In this document: positions 45,298-54,180 of the stretch, one piece after another | Layout: every line of letters starts with the position of its first letter | Position numbering within the stretch: position 1 is the first letter of the stretch | NCBI RefSeq assembly: GCF_000971965.1 | Contig: NZ_KQ040793.1 | Location: 1-64,000, forward strand | From: Paenibacillus wulumuqiensis | GTDB taxonomy: Bacteria > Bacillota > Bacilli > Paenibacillales > Paenibacillaceae | Reading direction: 5' to 3' | DNA: 64,000 bases | The notes under the pieces: model-generated | The model's database searches: none | What the model saw: only the letters and a program-made list of their open reading frames with translations | Told to the model about the DNA's origin: nothing | Made by a program: the position numbers and the translations under genes

Positions 45298-46212
45298 ATG
45301 ACAACCAATAATCAAAACCCTACCGTAACCGATGCACTTGTAATCAAGGCCCTTCAGAACAATCTGGCTATTATCCGTTTTGACACCAATCGGCAGGTCG
45401 CTTATGTAAATGACATTTTTGCAGCTGCTATGGGTTATTCACCGTCTGCCATGATCGGCATGTGTCACAAGCAGTTTTGTTTTCCCGAATTCGCCAACAG
45501 TCCCGATTACGAGATAATGTGGAAAAACCTGCTTTCCGGGAAAAGTTACCAGGATAAAATCAAGCGCATGGACGCGAATGGCAATGCGATCTGGCTTGAA
45601 GCCACGTATATGCCTGTATTCAGTGAAGCAGGAAACAAAGTGATCAGCATTACCAAAATTGCAACCAATATTACCAAACGCCAGCTGAACATTACGAATG
45701 TCGTACAGGATATGCAAAAAATGGCCGATGAACTGAGCCAGCGCGCCGAGACCGGCATTCAGCGCAATCATGATCTGCTGTCCAGCATTAACAAAATTGC
45801 CAATGTCGCACTGGAAAATACGTCGACTCTCCACAATCTGCATCAGCAGGCGCATTCCATCCAGGGAGTCGTACAGACGATCCGTGAAATTTCCTCACAG
45901 ACCCATCTGCTGGCGCTGAATGCAGCCATCGAGGCAGCCCATGCCGGTGAATTCGGACGCGGATTCGATGTCGTCGCCAAAGAAGTACGCAAATTATCCG
46001 GCATGGTCGAAAAGTCTATTATCGAAGTCAAAAACAGCGTCGACTCCATCACTGTGGAAATTAATAAAATCTCTGACGGAACTACAGGGGTGCAAAACAA
46101 TGTAGAGCAAAGCCAGCAGCAGATCCAGGTCGCTCTGGATGAATTCTCCACAATCGCTTCCTCTGCCCAGCAGCTGGATAACCAGGCACGCAAAGTATCC
46201 AATATTATCTAA
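45298..46212 (+). CDS. Soluble PAS-domain methyl-accepting chemotaxis protein
   Basis: This 304-residue protein has an N-terminal PAS domain (about 15-130: [29 protein letters not shown]) and a short coiled-coil signalling domain with the hairpin tip [31 protein letters not shown] (about 205-235). No membrane segment exists, so it is a cytoplasmic receptor, possibly sensing redox or a small molecule through PAS. It stops shortly after the hairpin tip and lacks long methylation helices. The ATG behind GGAGG was chosen, 16 codons into the frame. Confidence 0.88.
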   Translation: MTTNNQNPTVTDALVIKALQNNLAIIRFDTNRQVAYVNDIFAAAMGYSPSAMIGMCHKQFCFPEFANSPDYEIMWKNLLSGKSYQDKIKRMDANGNAIWLEATYMPVFSEAGNKVISITKIATNITKRQLNITNVVQDMQKMADELSQRAETGIQRNHDLLSSINKIANVALENTSTLHNLHQQAHSIQGVVQTIREISSQTHLLALNAAIEAAHAGEFGRGFDVVAKEVRKLSGMVEKSIIEVKNSVDSITVEINKISDGTTGVQNNVEQSQQQIQVALDEFSTIASSAQQLDNQARKVSNII

Positions 46213-46486
46213 GTCATAACAGGCAGGGTTATCCCTTCCTGCACCGTATCTGCTGCATTCATTTTCATATTAGCAGCATGGAGCCATCATCCAATCGGTT
46301 GGTTATTTGCTGATTGATTGGTTCCTTGCCCAACGTCCGCCGCTCGGCATCGCAAGATATTGTGATACTGATCGGCTATTTTTTTGCAATTTTTCTACCT
46401 TTAACGATATGAAGGGATAGAACATCTCGCTTGAATTGTATAAAATAGGAAATAGAAGCAGTCATCCCTCCTTCACTGCTCGACAT
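46213..46486. other. Intergenic region before the GH32 gene
   Basis: About 270 bases contain a weak hairpin after the receptor (CAGGCAGGG/CCCTTCCTG). A possible -10 box TATAAA is near 46438. No other feature is seen. Confidence 0.4.
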
Positions 46487-46500
46487 TGAAAACGTTATCA
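46487..46500 (+). promoter_or_regulatory. cre site (CcpA operator) upstream of the GH32 gene
   Basis: TGAAAACGTTATCA fits the catabolite-responsive element consensus TGWAANCGNTNWCA at all fixed positions. It lies about 52 bases before the start codon, downstream of the likely promoter, where CcpA would repress by roadblock. Confidence 0.75.
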
Positions 46501-46551
46501 TAATGAAGTGGTAATCCGAAACAGCCAAATTACTGCAAAGGTGGTCATACG

Positions 46552-48015
46552 ATGGAATCCTCATTTCTCAAAAGCTACAGACCGCATCTGCACTTCGCAC
46601 CCCAGCAAAACTGGATTAATGATCCGAATGGACTTGTTTATTTTGAAGGTGAATATCACCTGTTCTTTCAGCATCATCCGCATTCTACCGTCTGGGGACC
46701 GATGCACTGGGGGCATGCCGTCAGTACGGATCTGATTCACTGGGAAGAACTGGACATTGCACTCTACCCGGATGAACACGGCACGATCTTCTCGGGCAGC
46801 GTCGTGATTGACTGGAATAATACATCCGGTCTGTTCCCGGATGAACCAGGCATGGTAGCTATCTACACCAGTCATCTGGATACGGCCGATTCACCGAATG
46901 TGGATGCTCCCTATGTACAGTCCCAGTGTATCGCCTACAGCCATGACCGCGGCCGCACATGGACCAAGTATGAGCATAACCCCGTGCTGCGCAGTACCGA
47001 CAAAATGGACTTTCGCGACCCCAAAGTGTTCTGGTATCGGCCCAAAGGCTACTGGGTAATGGCGCTGGCGACAGGGCAGAGCATCTCCTTTTATACTTCG
47101 TCCAATCTGCTGGACTGGAAATTGGTCAGTGAATTTGGTGCCGGAATGGGCTGTCACGAAGGCGTATGGGAATGCCCGGATCTGTTCCGTCTGCCGGTGG
47201 AAGGCACCGAAGCCAGCAAATGGGTGCTGCTCGTGAGCATCGGGGACAGCCCGGAGCTGTATCACGGCTCCCGTACACAGTATTTTACCGGTTCCTTTGA
47301 CGGACGGCAGTTTATGCCGGATCACTCGAAGATCCAGTGGCTGGATTATGGGCGGGACAATTATGCCGGAGTCAGCTTCTCGGATATTCCCCAGTCGGAT
47401 GGCCGCCGGATCTATATGGCCTGGATGAACAACTGGCGGTATGCCCATCAGCTGCCAACCGGCAGCTGGCGTGGGTCCATGACGCTGCCGCGTGTGCTCT
47501 CGCTGCGCTCGATCAAGGACAAAATGGTACTGTGCCAGCGTCCGGTAGCCGAGCTGGACAGCAGCTTTACTTCCAAAACCAAACTACGAAGCCTGTCCAT
47601 CACGAGCGGCCAGACGTATGAAGTGGATCTGCCGGCGAGCATCGCAGATATCAATCTGCATCTGCAGCATGATGGTATTGAAGAGTTCGGCATCATTATC
47701 CATCATACGCCAGACCAGCAGACCAGTGTGTCCTACAATTCCAGCAGCGAGCTGCTGAGCGTTAAGCGCCAGCTGAGCGAGGAAACGGAATATGCGCCTA
47801 TGTTCAACCGTCCGCAGCAGATTCATATCCCGGCGAGCAGTCATTTCGGACTGCGAATTATTCTGGATACTTCGTCGGTTGAAGTGTTCGTCAATGATGG
47901 ACTGTATTCGATTACCAGCCTCATTTTCCCGGACAAAGCCTGTGAGCGGATCTCCATCTATACACGGGGCGGAGATATTCGGCTGTATGACAGCTATATC
48001 GCAGCTGCACCGTAA
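46552..48015 (+). CDS. Glycoside hydrolase family 32 (sucrase/fructanase)
   Basis: This 487-residue enzyme cleaves fructosyl bonds in sucrose, sucrose-6-phosphate or fructans. The nucleophile Asp24 is in WINDPNG, the stabiliser Asp156 in FRDPK and the acid-base Glu207 in WECPD. The C-terminal beta-sandwich ends in SVEVFVNDGLYS. No signal peptide is seen, so it acts inside the cell, on imported sugar. No PTS or transporter gene is adjacent. The start follows AAAGGTGG. A perfect cre site upstream links it to carbon catabolite repression. Confidence 0.93.
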   Translation: MESSFLKSYRPHLHFAPQQNWINDPNGLVYFEGEYHLFFQHHPHSTVWGPMHWGHAVSTDLIHWEELDIALYPDEHGTIFSGSVVIDWNNTSGLFPDEPGMVAIYTSHLDTADSPNVDAPYVQSQCIAYSHDRGRTWTKYEHNPVLRSTDKMDFRDPKVFWYRPKGYWVMALATGQSISFYTSSNLLDWKLVSEFGAGMGCHEGVWECPDLFRLPVEGTEASKWVLLVSIGDSPELYHGSRTQYFTGSFDGRQFMPDHSKIQWLDYGRDNYAGVSFSDIPQSDGRRIYMAWMNNWRYAHQLPTGSWRGSMTLPRVLSLRSIKDKMVLCQRPVAELDSSFTSKTKLRSLSITSGQTYEVDLPASIADINLHLQHDGIEEFGIIIHHTPDQQTSVSYNSSSELLSVKRQLSEETEYAPMFNRPQQIHIPASSHFGLRIILDTSSVEVFVNDGLYSITSLIFPDKACERISIYTRGGDIRLYDSYIAAAP

Positions 48016-48081
48016 CGCTCCGGGTATATAGGCATTTGTATGGTTTACTGGTTATAGCCTGCCTTTCCATTGGGTAGTAGC

Positions 48082-48127
48082 AAACAAGGCAGCAGGGGAA
48101 AGGAATCACCCTGCTGCCTTGTTTTTT
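48082..48127. terminator. Bidirectional terminator after the GH32 gene
   Basis: AACAAGGCAGCAGGG pairs with CCCTGCTGCCTTGTT, followed by T7. It also overlaps the stop codon of the convergent HD-domain gene. Confidence 0.9.
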
Positions 48128-48858
48128 TACATGCCGTTCCATTCCCGGTAAAAACGGTTTACATATTCCTGCATATATTGATGACGCTCCTCGGCAATCT
48201 CTCGAGCGGCTGGCGTGTTGATCCGGTCCTTGAGCTTGAGCAGCTTCTCATGAAAATGATTGATCGCGGTGCTCTGGCCGTTGCGATATTCCTCAGCCGT
48301 CATCTGCTCCCGTACAGGTACTTCCGGGTCATACATCAGATCCCCCACATGTCCGGCATATACAAAGCAGCGTGCAATCGCAATCGCTCCAATCGCATCC
48401 AGACGATCCGCGTCCTGCACCACCTGTCCTTCGATCGTGCGCATCGGCGGATTGCTGCCGCCATTGTAGGACATATTGCTAATGATATCGAGAATATGTT
48501 CGCGATCGGTCGGCTCCAGTGGCTGGCTATCCAACCAGCCGTTCAGCCGCTGCATCCCGACTTCCTTGGATGGATTTAACTTTTCATCCGGAATATCATG
48601 CAGCAGCGCAGCCATCGTTGTGACGAATATATCCGCCTGCTCGGCCGCAGCCAGACGCCGGGTCATCTGGACGACCCGGTGAATATGCCACCAGTCATGA
48701 CCGCTCGCCTCCCCGCTCATTTCCCTGCGGACAAAGGATTCCGTCTCATCCAACATCTGCTGTTTTCCCGGAGAAATCTTGGATTGGCTGTCCGTAAGCG
48801 GTTGCTGTGCAGGAATGGATTCTGTCTGGTCATGGGCAGGCTCTGTCGGTTGGTTCAT
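48127..48858 (-). CDS. HD-domain phosphohydrolase (YedJ-like)
   Basis: This 243-residue protein has a 40-residue disordered, Gln/Pro-rich N terminus then an HD domain: SGHDWWHIHRV, LLHDIPDEKLN (metal-binding His-Asp) and VQDADRLDAIGAIAIAR. Relatives hydrolyse nucleotides or sugar phosphates. The substrate is unknown. The ATG behind GAGGAA was chosen; the longer frame overlaps the upstream gene. Confidence 0.85.
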   Translation of the reverse strand: MNQPTEPAHDQTESIPAQQPLTDSQSKISPGKQQMLDETESFVRREMSGEASGHDWWHIHRVVQMTRRLAAAEQADIFVTTMAALLHDIPDEKLNPSKEVGMQRLNGWLDSQPLEPTDREHILDIISNMSYNGGSNPPMRTIEGQVVQDADRLDAIGAIAIARCFVYAGHVGDLMYDPEVPVREQMTAEEYRNGQSTAINHFHEKLLKLKDRINTPAAREIAEERHQYMQEYVNRFYREWNGM

Positions 48859-48860
48859 CG

Positions 48861-49154
48861 TTAGTTCCTCTTTTCTGCTGTTGTATTTTTGGGGAGTGTG
48901 TCTGCTTTTGCAGAAGAAGAAGTCTGCGAACCCATGCTGTGTTCCACCTCTGCCATGACCAGATAGATGATACCCAGTACAGCGGCTGCCATGCTCCAAT
49001 ATAGCGGTGCCTGACCTACAACATGCAGTGCATCTTCAAAATGACCGGCCCATACATTCATTCCGCTGCCTATGATCGCGGCACTGATGTACCTGCCAAT
49101 ATACAATATGGCAGCAATCCCCAGCAAACCGATTCCTGTTCCGCGTCGATTCAT
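48861..49154 (-). CDS. Small two-pass membrane protein
   Basis: This 97-residue protein has two hydrophobic segments (about 8-30 and 50-70) and a polar Ser/Thr/Lys-rich C terminus. I do not recognise a family. It ends two bases before the HD-domain start, so the two are likely cotranscribed, and the ribosome binding site of the HD gene overlaps its stop. A GAGGAGG site precedes its own ATG. Confidence 0.65.
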   Translation of the reverse strand: MNRRGTGIGLLGIAAILYIGRYISAAIIGSGMNVWAGHFEDALHVVGQAPLYWSMAAAVLGIIYLVMAEVEHSMGSQTSSSAKADTLPKNTTAEKRN

Positions 49155-49291
49155 ATATTCCCTCCTCCCCGTATTATTCTCTATTGTTCATTCTGCCAAA
49201 TCATATCACAATCTCCGTTCGTCTACTCCTCCTGTCGGCAACCAGCGGTAGAGTCTCTGACCGCTCTTCTGCCTATCTACATTCTGCGAAT

Positions 49292-50086
49292 TTATTTCAT
49301 ATCCGAAGGAATCGCTGCTCCGTGGGGATTATCGACTTCCCAGCAGATCAGCGTCGCACTGTCATATGCCTGATGGGTATGCAGCCTGCTCAGGATATGA
49401 TGCAGATTGTGGCTCATGCTGTTGTCATTGTACAACGCTTCATACAGATGAGCCGGAGAGTTGTAATATCCTTCGGCACCATCCAGTACACCGTCGGTCA
49501 GCATGACGATCACATTGCGCCCGCTTCTCAATTCCCTGCGGCCGGAGCTGTAACACGGCACTGGCTGATCAAATGTATTGACCCTGCCGATCCACTCATA
49601 AAACTGCCGCTGATTGAGCATATATTGATCCCATTCTGCCAGCTGTGGATGTAAAAGATAAGCCGTACAATCCCCTACCGAGAACCACCACAGATACTGA
49701 TCCCGCTGATACAGGATCAGACAGGCTGTTTCTCCTTCAACATTCTGGCAAGCCTCCCGAAAATCCCTGCCTGCAAAAAGACCGCTGAAATAATGATCCA
49801 GCCGCTGGAACGTATCGCTGCTGTTCAGCACCCGATCCAATTCCTCCTGCTGACTGAGCAAATAATCAATGACCAGCGTCGCACTGTCGGCCGACTGGTG
49901 GGCATCCATCAGTACAGCCAGCTTCCAGTGCCCGGTCTCGCTCTGAATGATCATCAGCCCATCTTCGTTCTTATTCGCACCACTCAGCGTATGTCCACCA
50001 TAACGTCCAATATGTATGCCTTTTTGTTCGGAGACAGAAATCTCATCCAGAAACATATACCTGCTGCCTACCCAGCTGTAACTCAT
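49292..50086 (-). CDS. PP2C-like protein phosphatase
   Basis: This 264-residue cytoplasmic protein has PP2C-type metal motifs: VLMDAHQSADSA (Asp), FSVGDCTAYLLH, VIVMLTDGVLDG (Asp-Gly) and DSATLICWEV at the end. The N-terminal motif I is less clear, so it may be a divergent phosphatase or a pseudophosphatase. It could dephosphorylate Ser/Thr in a regulatory pathway. It is transcribed alone, followed by the radical SAM gene on the same strand upstream. Confidence 0.75.
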   Translation of the reverse strand: MSYSWVGSRYMFLDEISVSEQKGIHIGRYGGHTLSGANKNEDGLMIIQSETGHWKLAVLMDAHQSADSATLVIDYLLSQQEELDRVLNSSDTFQRLDHYFSGLFAGRDFREACQNVEGETACLILYQRDQYLWWFSVGDCTAYLLHPQLAEWDQYMLNQRQFYEWIGRVNTFDQPVPCYSSGRRELRSGRNVIVMLTDGVLDGAEGYYNSPAHLYEALYNDNSMSHNLHHILSRLHTHQAYDSATLICWEVDNPHGAAIPSDMK

Positions 50087-50257
50087 CGCTGCTGCCTCCC
50101 TTTTTTGTCCAATCTGCGAAAATCACTGTAATGAATTCCTTTATTATTAACCTTATCCGACGTACGCACCACACGGTAACCGCAATCCTCCACTGGGGGA
50201 TTATTGGTGTGCTTATTCGCATTCGGTTTAGTATCATGATAGCTGCATTTTCAGAAA

Positions 50258-50292
50258 AGTAAACAGACCGCGACATACCTGCCACGGTCTGC
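50258..50292 (-). terminator. Hairpin after the B12/radical SAM gene
   Basis: GCAGACCG...CGGTCTG pairs around a 14-base loop, followed by TTTACTTTTC. The T tract is imperfect. Confidence 0.6.
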
Positions 50293-50313
50293 ATCGACAA
50301 TAATGCGCACTTC

Positions 50314-52083
50314 TTACATCGCGGCACTTTCCGGTGCAAGGGGAGCGACGAAGAATACCGGCTTTTGCTGCTCATTCTGCTGATAGGCGACCATTAACAG
50401 ACTGCGTCCTTCCGCGCCGGTAATCGGCACGCCAACCAGCAGCTGATCGAGGCGAAACGGCAGTTCTTCCATCACCATATGCTTGTGCATTTCCTTGTCG
50501 CTGAGTCCCAGCTCCGCAAATTCCGGTGAGATCGTCTCCGGCTGCTTGACCGCACGCTGGATATGATGGTTAAGCCGGGTCTTGTCGACGGTCGGTTCCC
50601 ACCAGATTTTGCGCGGCTTGTATTTATGATTGAGAAAGTAGTCCAGCTTCATCAGTCCGAGGATCACATCCATCCGTGCTGTCCCGCGATCTGTCAGGAA
50701 CGATTGCAGCCGGATAAACAAATCTTCCAGCTGATGCCCGATCTTTTGCCAGCCCTGCGCTTCCCAGTAATTACCGAACTCCTGGAAAAAGTCGAACGGT
50801 GAGCTGAATTCATCCTTCATCAGATAATGCAGCGTATAATCCATCCGGTGAGCGTTCCAGTACTTTTCCAATACATCTTCCAGCCGTTTGAGCCGGACAA
50901 TATCGTCAAAAGACAGCATATGACTGCTCAAAATCTCATACGGCGCCTGATCCATATACGTGTATTCATACTTGTCCGCATCGATTCGCAGGCCGGTGCC
51001 GCGCAGCATTTTGAGGAAGCCCAGTTGCAGCTCTTCCGGTCCAAGTGCAAATACATCGTTGAACGTTTTGCGGAATGTATTGTAATCTTCCATCGGCAGC
51101 CCGGCGATCAGATCGAGATGCTGGTCGATTTTGCCGGACTCTCTAATCTTGGTAACGGTACGGCTCAGTTTGGTAAAGTTCTGCCGGCGCTTAACCAGTT
51201 CATTGGTCGGATCGTTGGTCGACTGCACGCCAATCTCGAAGCGGAACACACCCGGCGGCGCATGCTCGGCCAGATAATCCAGCACTTCCGGACGCATAAT
51301 ATCGGCGGTAATCTCAAACTGGAACGTACAGCCGTTATGATTGTCAATCAGAAACCGGAACATTTCCAGTGCATAGTCACGCTTGATATTAAAAGTACGA
51401 TCCACGAATTTGATCAGCTTGGCGCCATTTGCAATCAGATACAGAATATCGCTCTTGGTTCGCTCAATATCAAAATACCGTACTCCCACCTCAATACTCG
51501 ACAGACAGAACTGACAGCTGAATGGACAACCCCGGCTCGTCTCAAAATACACGACCCGCTTTGACAAATCCGGGATATCCTCCACAAACCGGTGCGGACT
51601 CGGCAGCGCGTTTAGATCCTGCTTTGGACGACCCGGCATGACGATAACTTCTTCACCTTTGCGGTAGGCGACTCCATAAATAAAGTGGTACTTGCCTGCT
51701 CCTTCGATCTCCTGGAGAAGATGGTGGAACGTCTCCTCCCCTTCCCCGATCACGATAAAATCCACATTATGCAACCGGTTCATCCAGTATTCGGTATCAT
51801 AGGACACTTCCGGTCCGCCGAGAACGATACGAACTTCCGGCAGCACTTTTTTGAGCACATCGATGACCTTGATCGTCTCTTCGATATTCCAGATATAACA
51901 GGAAAATCCGATCACATCCGGACGACGCTGGTACAGATCGGACACGATGTTCATCACCGGGTCCTTGATCGTGTATTCGGCCAGGTCGATGTCAAAGTCT
52001 TTTTCGCTGTAGGCTTTGAGACAGCGGATCGCCAGGGACGTGTGAATGTATTTGGCATTCAGGGTGGACAGTACGACTTTCAT
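50314..52083 (-). CDS. B12-binding radical SAM protein with DUF4080
   Basis: This 589-residue protein has an N-terminal cobalamin-binding Rossmann-type domain (MKVVLSTLNAKYIHTSLA; GGPEVS), a radical SAM domain with the cluster Cys in TSRGCPFSCQFCLSS (about 183-197) and a C-terminal DUF4080 part. Such enzymes methylate or rearrange unactivated carbons; the substrate is unknown. It is widespread in Paenibacillus and Bacillus. A strong AAAGGAG site precedes the ATG. Confidence 0.88.
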   Translation of the reverse strand: MKVVLSTLNAKYIHTSLAIRCLKAYSEKDFDIDLAEYTIKDPVMNIVSDLYQRRPDVIGFSCYIWNIEETIKVIDVLKKVLPEVRIVLGGPEVSYDTEYWMNRLHNVDFIVIGEGEETFHHLLQEIEGAGKYHFIYGVAYRKGEEVIVMPGRPKQDLNALPSPHRFVEDIPDLSKRVVYFETSRGCPFSCQFCLSSIEVGVRYFDIERTKSDILYLIANGAKLIKFVDRTFNIKRDYALEMFRFLIDNHNGCTFQFEITADIMRPEVLDYLAEHAPPGVFRFEIGVQSTNDPTNELVKRRQNFTKLSRTVTKIRESGKIDQHLDLIAGLPMEDYNTFRKTFNDVFALGPEELQLGFLKMLRGTGLRIDADKYEYTYMDQAPYEILSSHMLSFDDIVRLKRLEDVLEKYWNAHRMDYTLHYLMKDEFSSPFDFFQEFGNYWEAQGWQKIGHQLEDLFIRLQSFLTDRGTARMDVILGLMKLDYFLNHKYKPRKIWWEPTVDKTRLNHHIQRAVKQPETISPEFAELGLSDKEMHKHMVMEELPFRLDQLLVGVPITGAEGRSLLMVAYQQNEQQKPVFFVAPLAPESAAM

Positions 52084-52203
52084 GGGATCGCTCCTTTCAG
52101 TGTGCGTAGGCGTTGGCAGACTTCTCTTTTCTCCGCTCCGTGCGTGTGCCTGTCTATGAAGCAGACGTAAGGAATGTAATACCGTACGAGCCGATATGGA
52201 ACA

Positions 52204-52956
52204 TTAATATACGCTGCTGTTGCGGTTGTTGATTATGGTAGTGAATGTGTTGTTGACGTCCTGGATGACCTGGTCGGCGCAGGTGTTGATGAAGAAGTGG
52301 CCATCTGGATAGGTGAAATAATCACAGGAGACTGCAGAGTATGCGCTCCAGCTATGGATGTCTTCTGTGGTCATATTATCCTGTTCTCCGGTCATGACGA
52401 AGATGGGCAGCGGAAGTGGTGGGTACTGTCCGTCATATCGATAGTCTTCCACCAGACGGAAATCGGCCCGCAGGATCGGCAGGAACAGCTGCAGCAGCTC
52501 CTCATGCTCCAGTACGGCGTCCGGCAGTCCGCCGAGTGTGCGGACTTTTTCCATAAATTGATCATCCGGTAGGGAACCCCACTGGTGATCCCGACTAATA
52601 TGCGGCGGCACCCGGCCTGCGAAGAAGCTGCAGATTGGATAGCGACCGGTCTCCCGGTGCACTTTATGTATCATTTCAAAAGCCAGCATGCTGCCCATGC
52701 TGTGTCCCACAAAAGCAAACTCCCGGTCGTCTTGCAGATGATCTCTCATATCCTTCCAGGCACTCTCAATCACCGCGTCCATTTGCTCCAGCAGCGGTTC
52801 GCTCATCCGGCTTCCATGACCGGGCAGCTCTATCGGAATCAGTTCGACGTCGGGATGCAGCTGCTTTCTCCAGCTGTTAAATATATTGCTGCTGCCGCCG
52901 GCATAGGCAAAGGCGAACAATCTGATTTTGCGTGCATTCGAATGGCTGTATAACAT
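52204..52956 (-). CDS. Type II thioesterase (GrsT-like)
   Basis: This 250-residue alpha/beta hydrolase has FAYAGGSSNIF, LPGHGSR, the nucleophile elbow FVGHSMGSML (Ser about 87), Asp in TGEQDNMT and His in PDGHFFIN. Such proofreading thioesterases remove stalled groups from nonribosomal peptide or polyketide carrier domains. No synthetase gene lies in this window, so its partner must be elsewhere. The start follows GAGAGGA. Confidence 0.88.
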   Translation of the reverse strand: MLYSHSNARKIRLFAFAYAGGSSNIFNSWRKQLHPDVELIPIELPGHGSRMSEPLLEQMDAVIESAWKDMRDHLQDDREFAFVGHSMGSMLAFEMIHKVHRETGRYPICSFFAGRVPPHISRDHQWGSLPDDQFMEKVRTLGGLPDAVLEHEELLQLFLPILRADFRLVEDYRYDGQYPPLPLPIFVMTGEQDNMTTEDIHSWSAYSAVSCDYFTYPDGHFFINTCADQVIQDVNNTFTTIINNRNSSVY

Positions 52957-53043
52957 GAAATATCGTTCCTCTCTTCAGTGAAATTGAATACAGGGTGATG
53001 CTTTGTTTGCTTTTCCTATAGCGGCTTGAGATAATACGTTCCT

Positions 53044-53874
53044 TTACAGACAGCCGAGTACCCAGCCTTCGCGCTGGATCAGCCCGTGTTCATCCACACC
53101 CAGCGTAGCCAGCTGCAGATACGGCTCCAAGGTGTGGGACTGATCGCGCTGCTGCATCCAGCGGGCGATATAGCAGGCATCCCGCTCGTGTTCACTTATC
53201 GCGGCACTCCAGCCATCTTCCGCTATCCGCCGCCGATACAGTGACGGATATCCCTCCACAATCACATGATGATCTGCCGGAATATCCAGCCCGTCATACG
53301 GCCAGAAATGTACTTTCATCCCGCGTTGCTGCTGATATCTGCGCAGTCTGCCAATCCATGGCAATACGGTATGGGTCGAATAGGAGACGGCGCCCTGCAT
53401 ACCGGATACCCGGTCCAGATCGGTGACGCTTTTGGTACTGGGGATGAATTCACGCTCCACCAGCCGCTTGTCTGTCGAATTTGTATAATCGGCCTGCTGC
53501 TTGCTGTCTTTCATGGTGAGCCGGGTGGTTTTCCACGTACGATTACTCCACTGCAGGAACTGGTCCCAGTCTGCCAGCTGCAGCCGATCAAGCTGTGTGA
53601 CCGGATAGGATAGACCCGCATCGATTCCAATGATCATTCGTTCACTGCTGTTCAGCAGTTGATCACGCAGCCAGATATAGATGCTTCGCCTTGACCACCA
53701 ACCGGATTTGGCAGGAGGGATATTGATACTGCGGCTTGTCCTGTCGGGAGGCGGGTACAGCAGACGGTAAATGCCTGCCTCATCAGCCTCGGCTACTGCA
53801 AGACCGCGTATATGCGAATCCGGACGCTCTGCACCGGAATAATCTATACCTATATATTTCTGAAATAAAGGCAT
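53044..53874 (-). CDS. DUF429-like protein with RNase H-type fold
   Basis: This 276-residue protein starts KYIGIDYSGAERP, an RNase H-like first strand with a catalytic-type Asp. IGIDAGLSYP and the His-rich SEHERDACYIARW near residue 225-240 match predicted nucleases of the DUF429 group. The biological role is unknown. It is monocistronic, with a GGAAGG site. Confidence 0.75.
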   Translation of the reverse strand: MPLFQKYIGIDYSGAERPDSHIRGLAVAEADEAGIYRLLYPPPDRTSRSINIPPAKSGWWSRRSIYIWLRDQLLNSSERMIIGIDAGLSYPVTQLDRLQLADWDQFLQWSNRTWKTTRLTMKDSKQQADYTNSTDKRLVEREFIPSTKSVTDLDRVSGMQGAVSYSTHTVLPWIGRLRRYQQQRGMKVHFWPYDGLDIPADHHVIVEGYPSLYRRRIAEDGWSAAISEHERDACYIARWMQQRDQSHTLEPYLQLATLGVDEHGLIQREGWVLGCL

Positions 53875-53997
53875 ATCAACCTTCCTTCACTTCGTTATTT
53901 ATTGAAAAGAATACCATTGGTAATTGGAAAAACACATCTTAGACTGGGCTAAACTTCCAGTCTTGTTCAGTATACACCGCGATCCGCATGATGGCGA

Positions 53998-54104
53998 CGT
54001 CCGCTCGGATATTCTTCATGATTCACTGGACCGCAAAATATGTATGTTGCTCTGCTGATTGGTCGCAGAGCATGCTGTACTTAATAGAAGACAATGCAGC
54101 GGAC
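53998..54104. ncRNA. Candidate structured RNA near recQ
   Basis: GTCCGCT (about 54000) pairs with AGCGGAC (54098-54104), and inside lies TGCTCTGC/GCAGAGCA plus TTCTTC/GAAGA. The gap holds no ORF. In Bacillus a 6S-type RNA is encoded next to the recQ homologue yocI, so an RNA gene here is possible. No clear promoter was found on either strand. Confidence 0.3.
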
Positions 54105-54143
54105 TAAAAAAAGCATGGCACCCTCACAGGCACCACGCTTTTT
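54105..54143 (-). terminator. Terminator of recQ
   Basis: AAAAAAGCGTGGTGCC pairs (with G-U pairs) with GGTGCCATGCTTTTTT, followed by a T tract in the minus direction, 38 bases beyond the recQ stop. Confidence 0.7.
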
Positions 54144-54180
54144 TCTGAAATCAATACAACTATAAATACCCGTCATCTTC

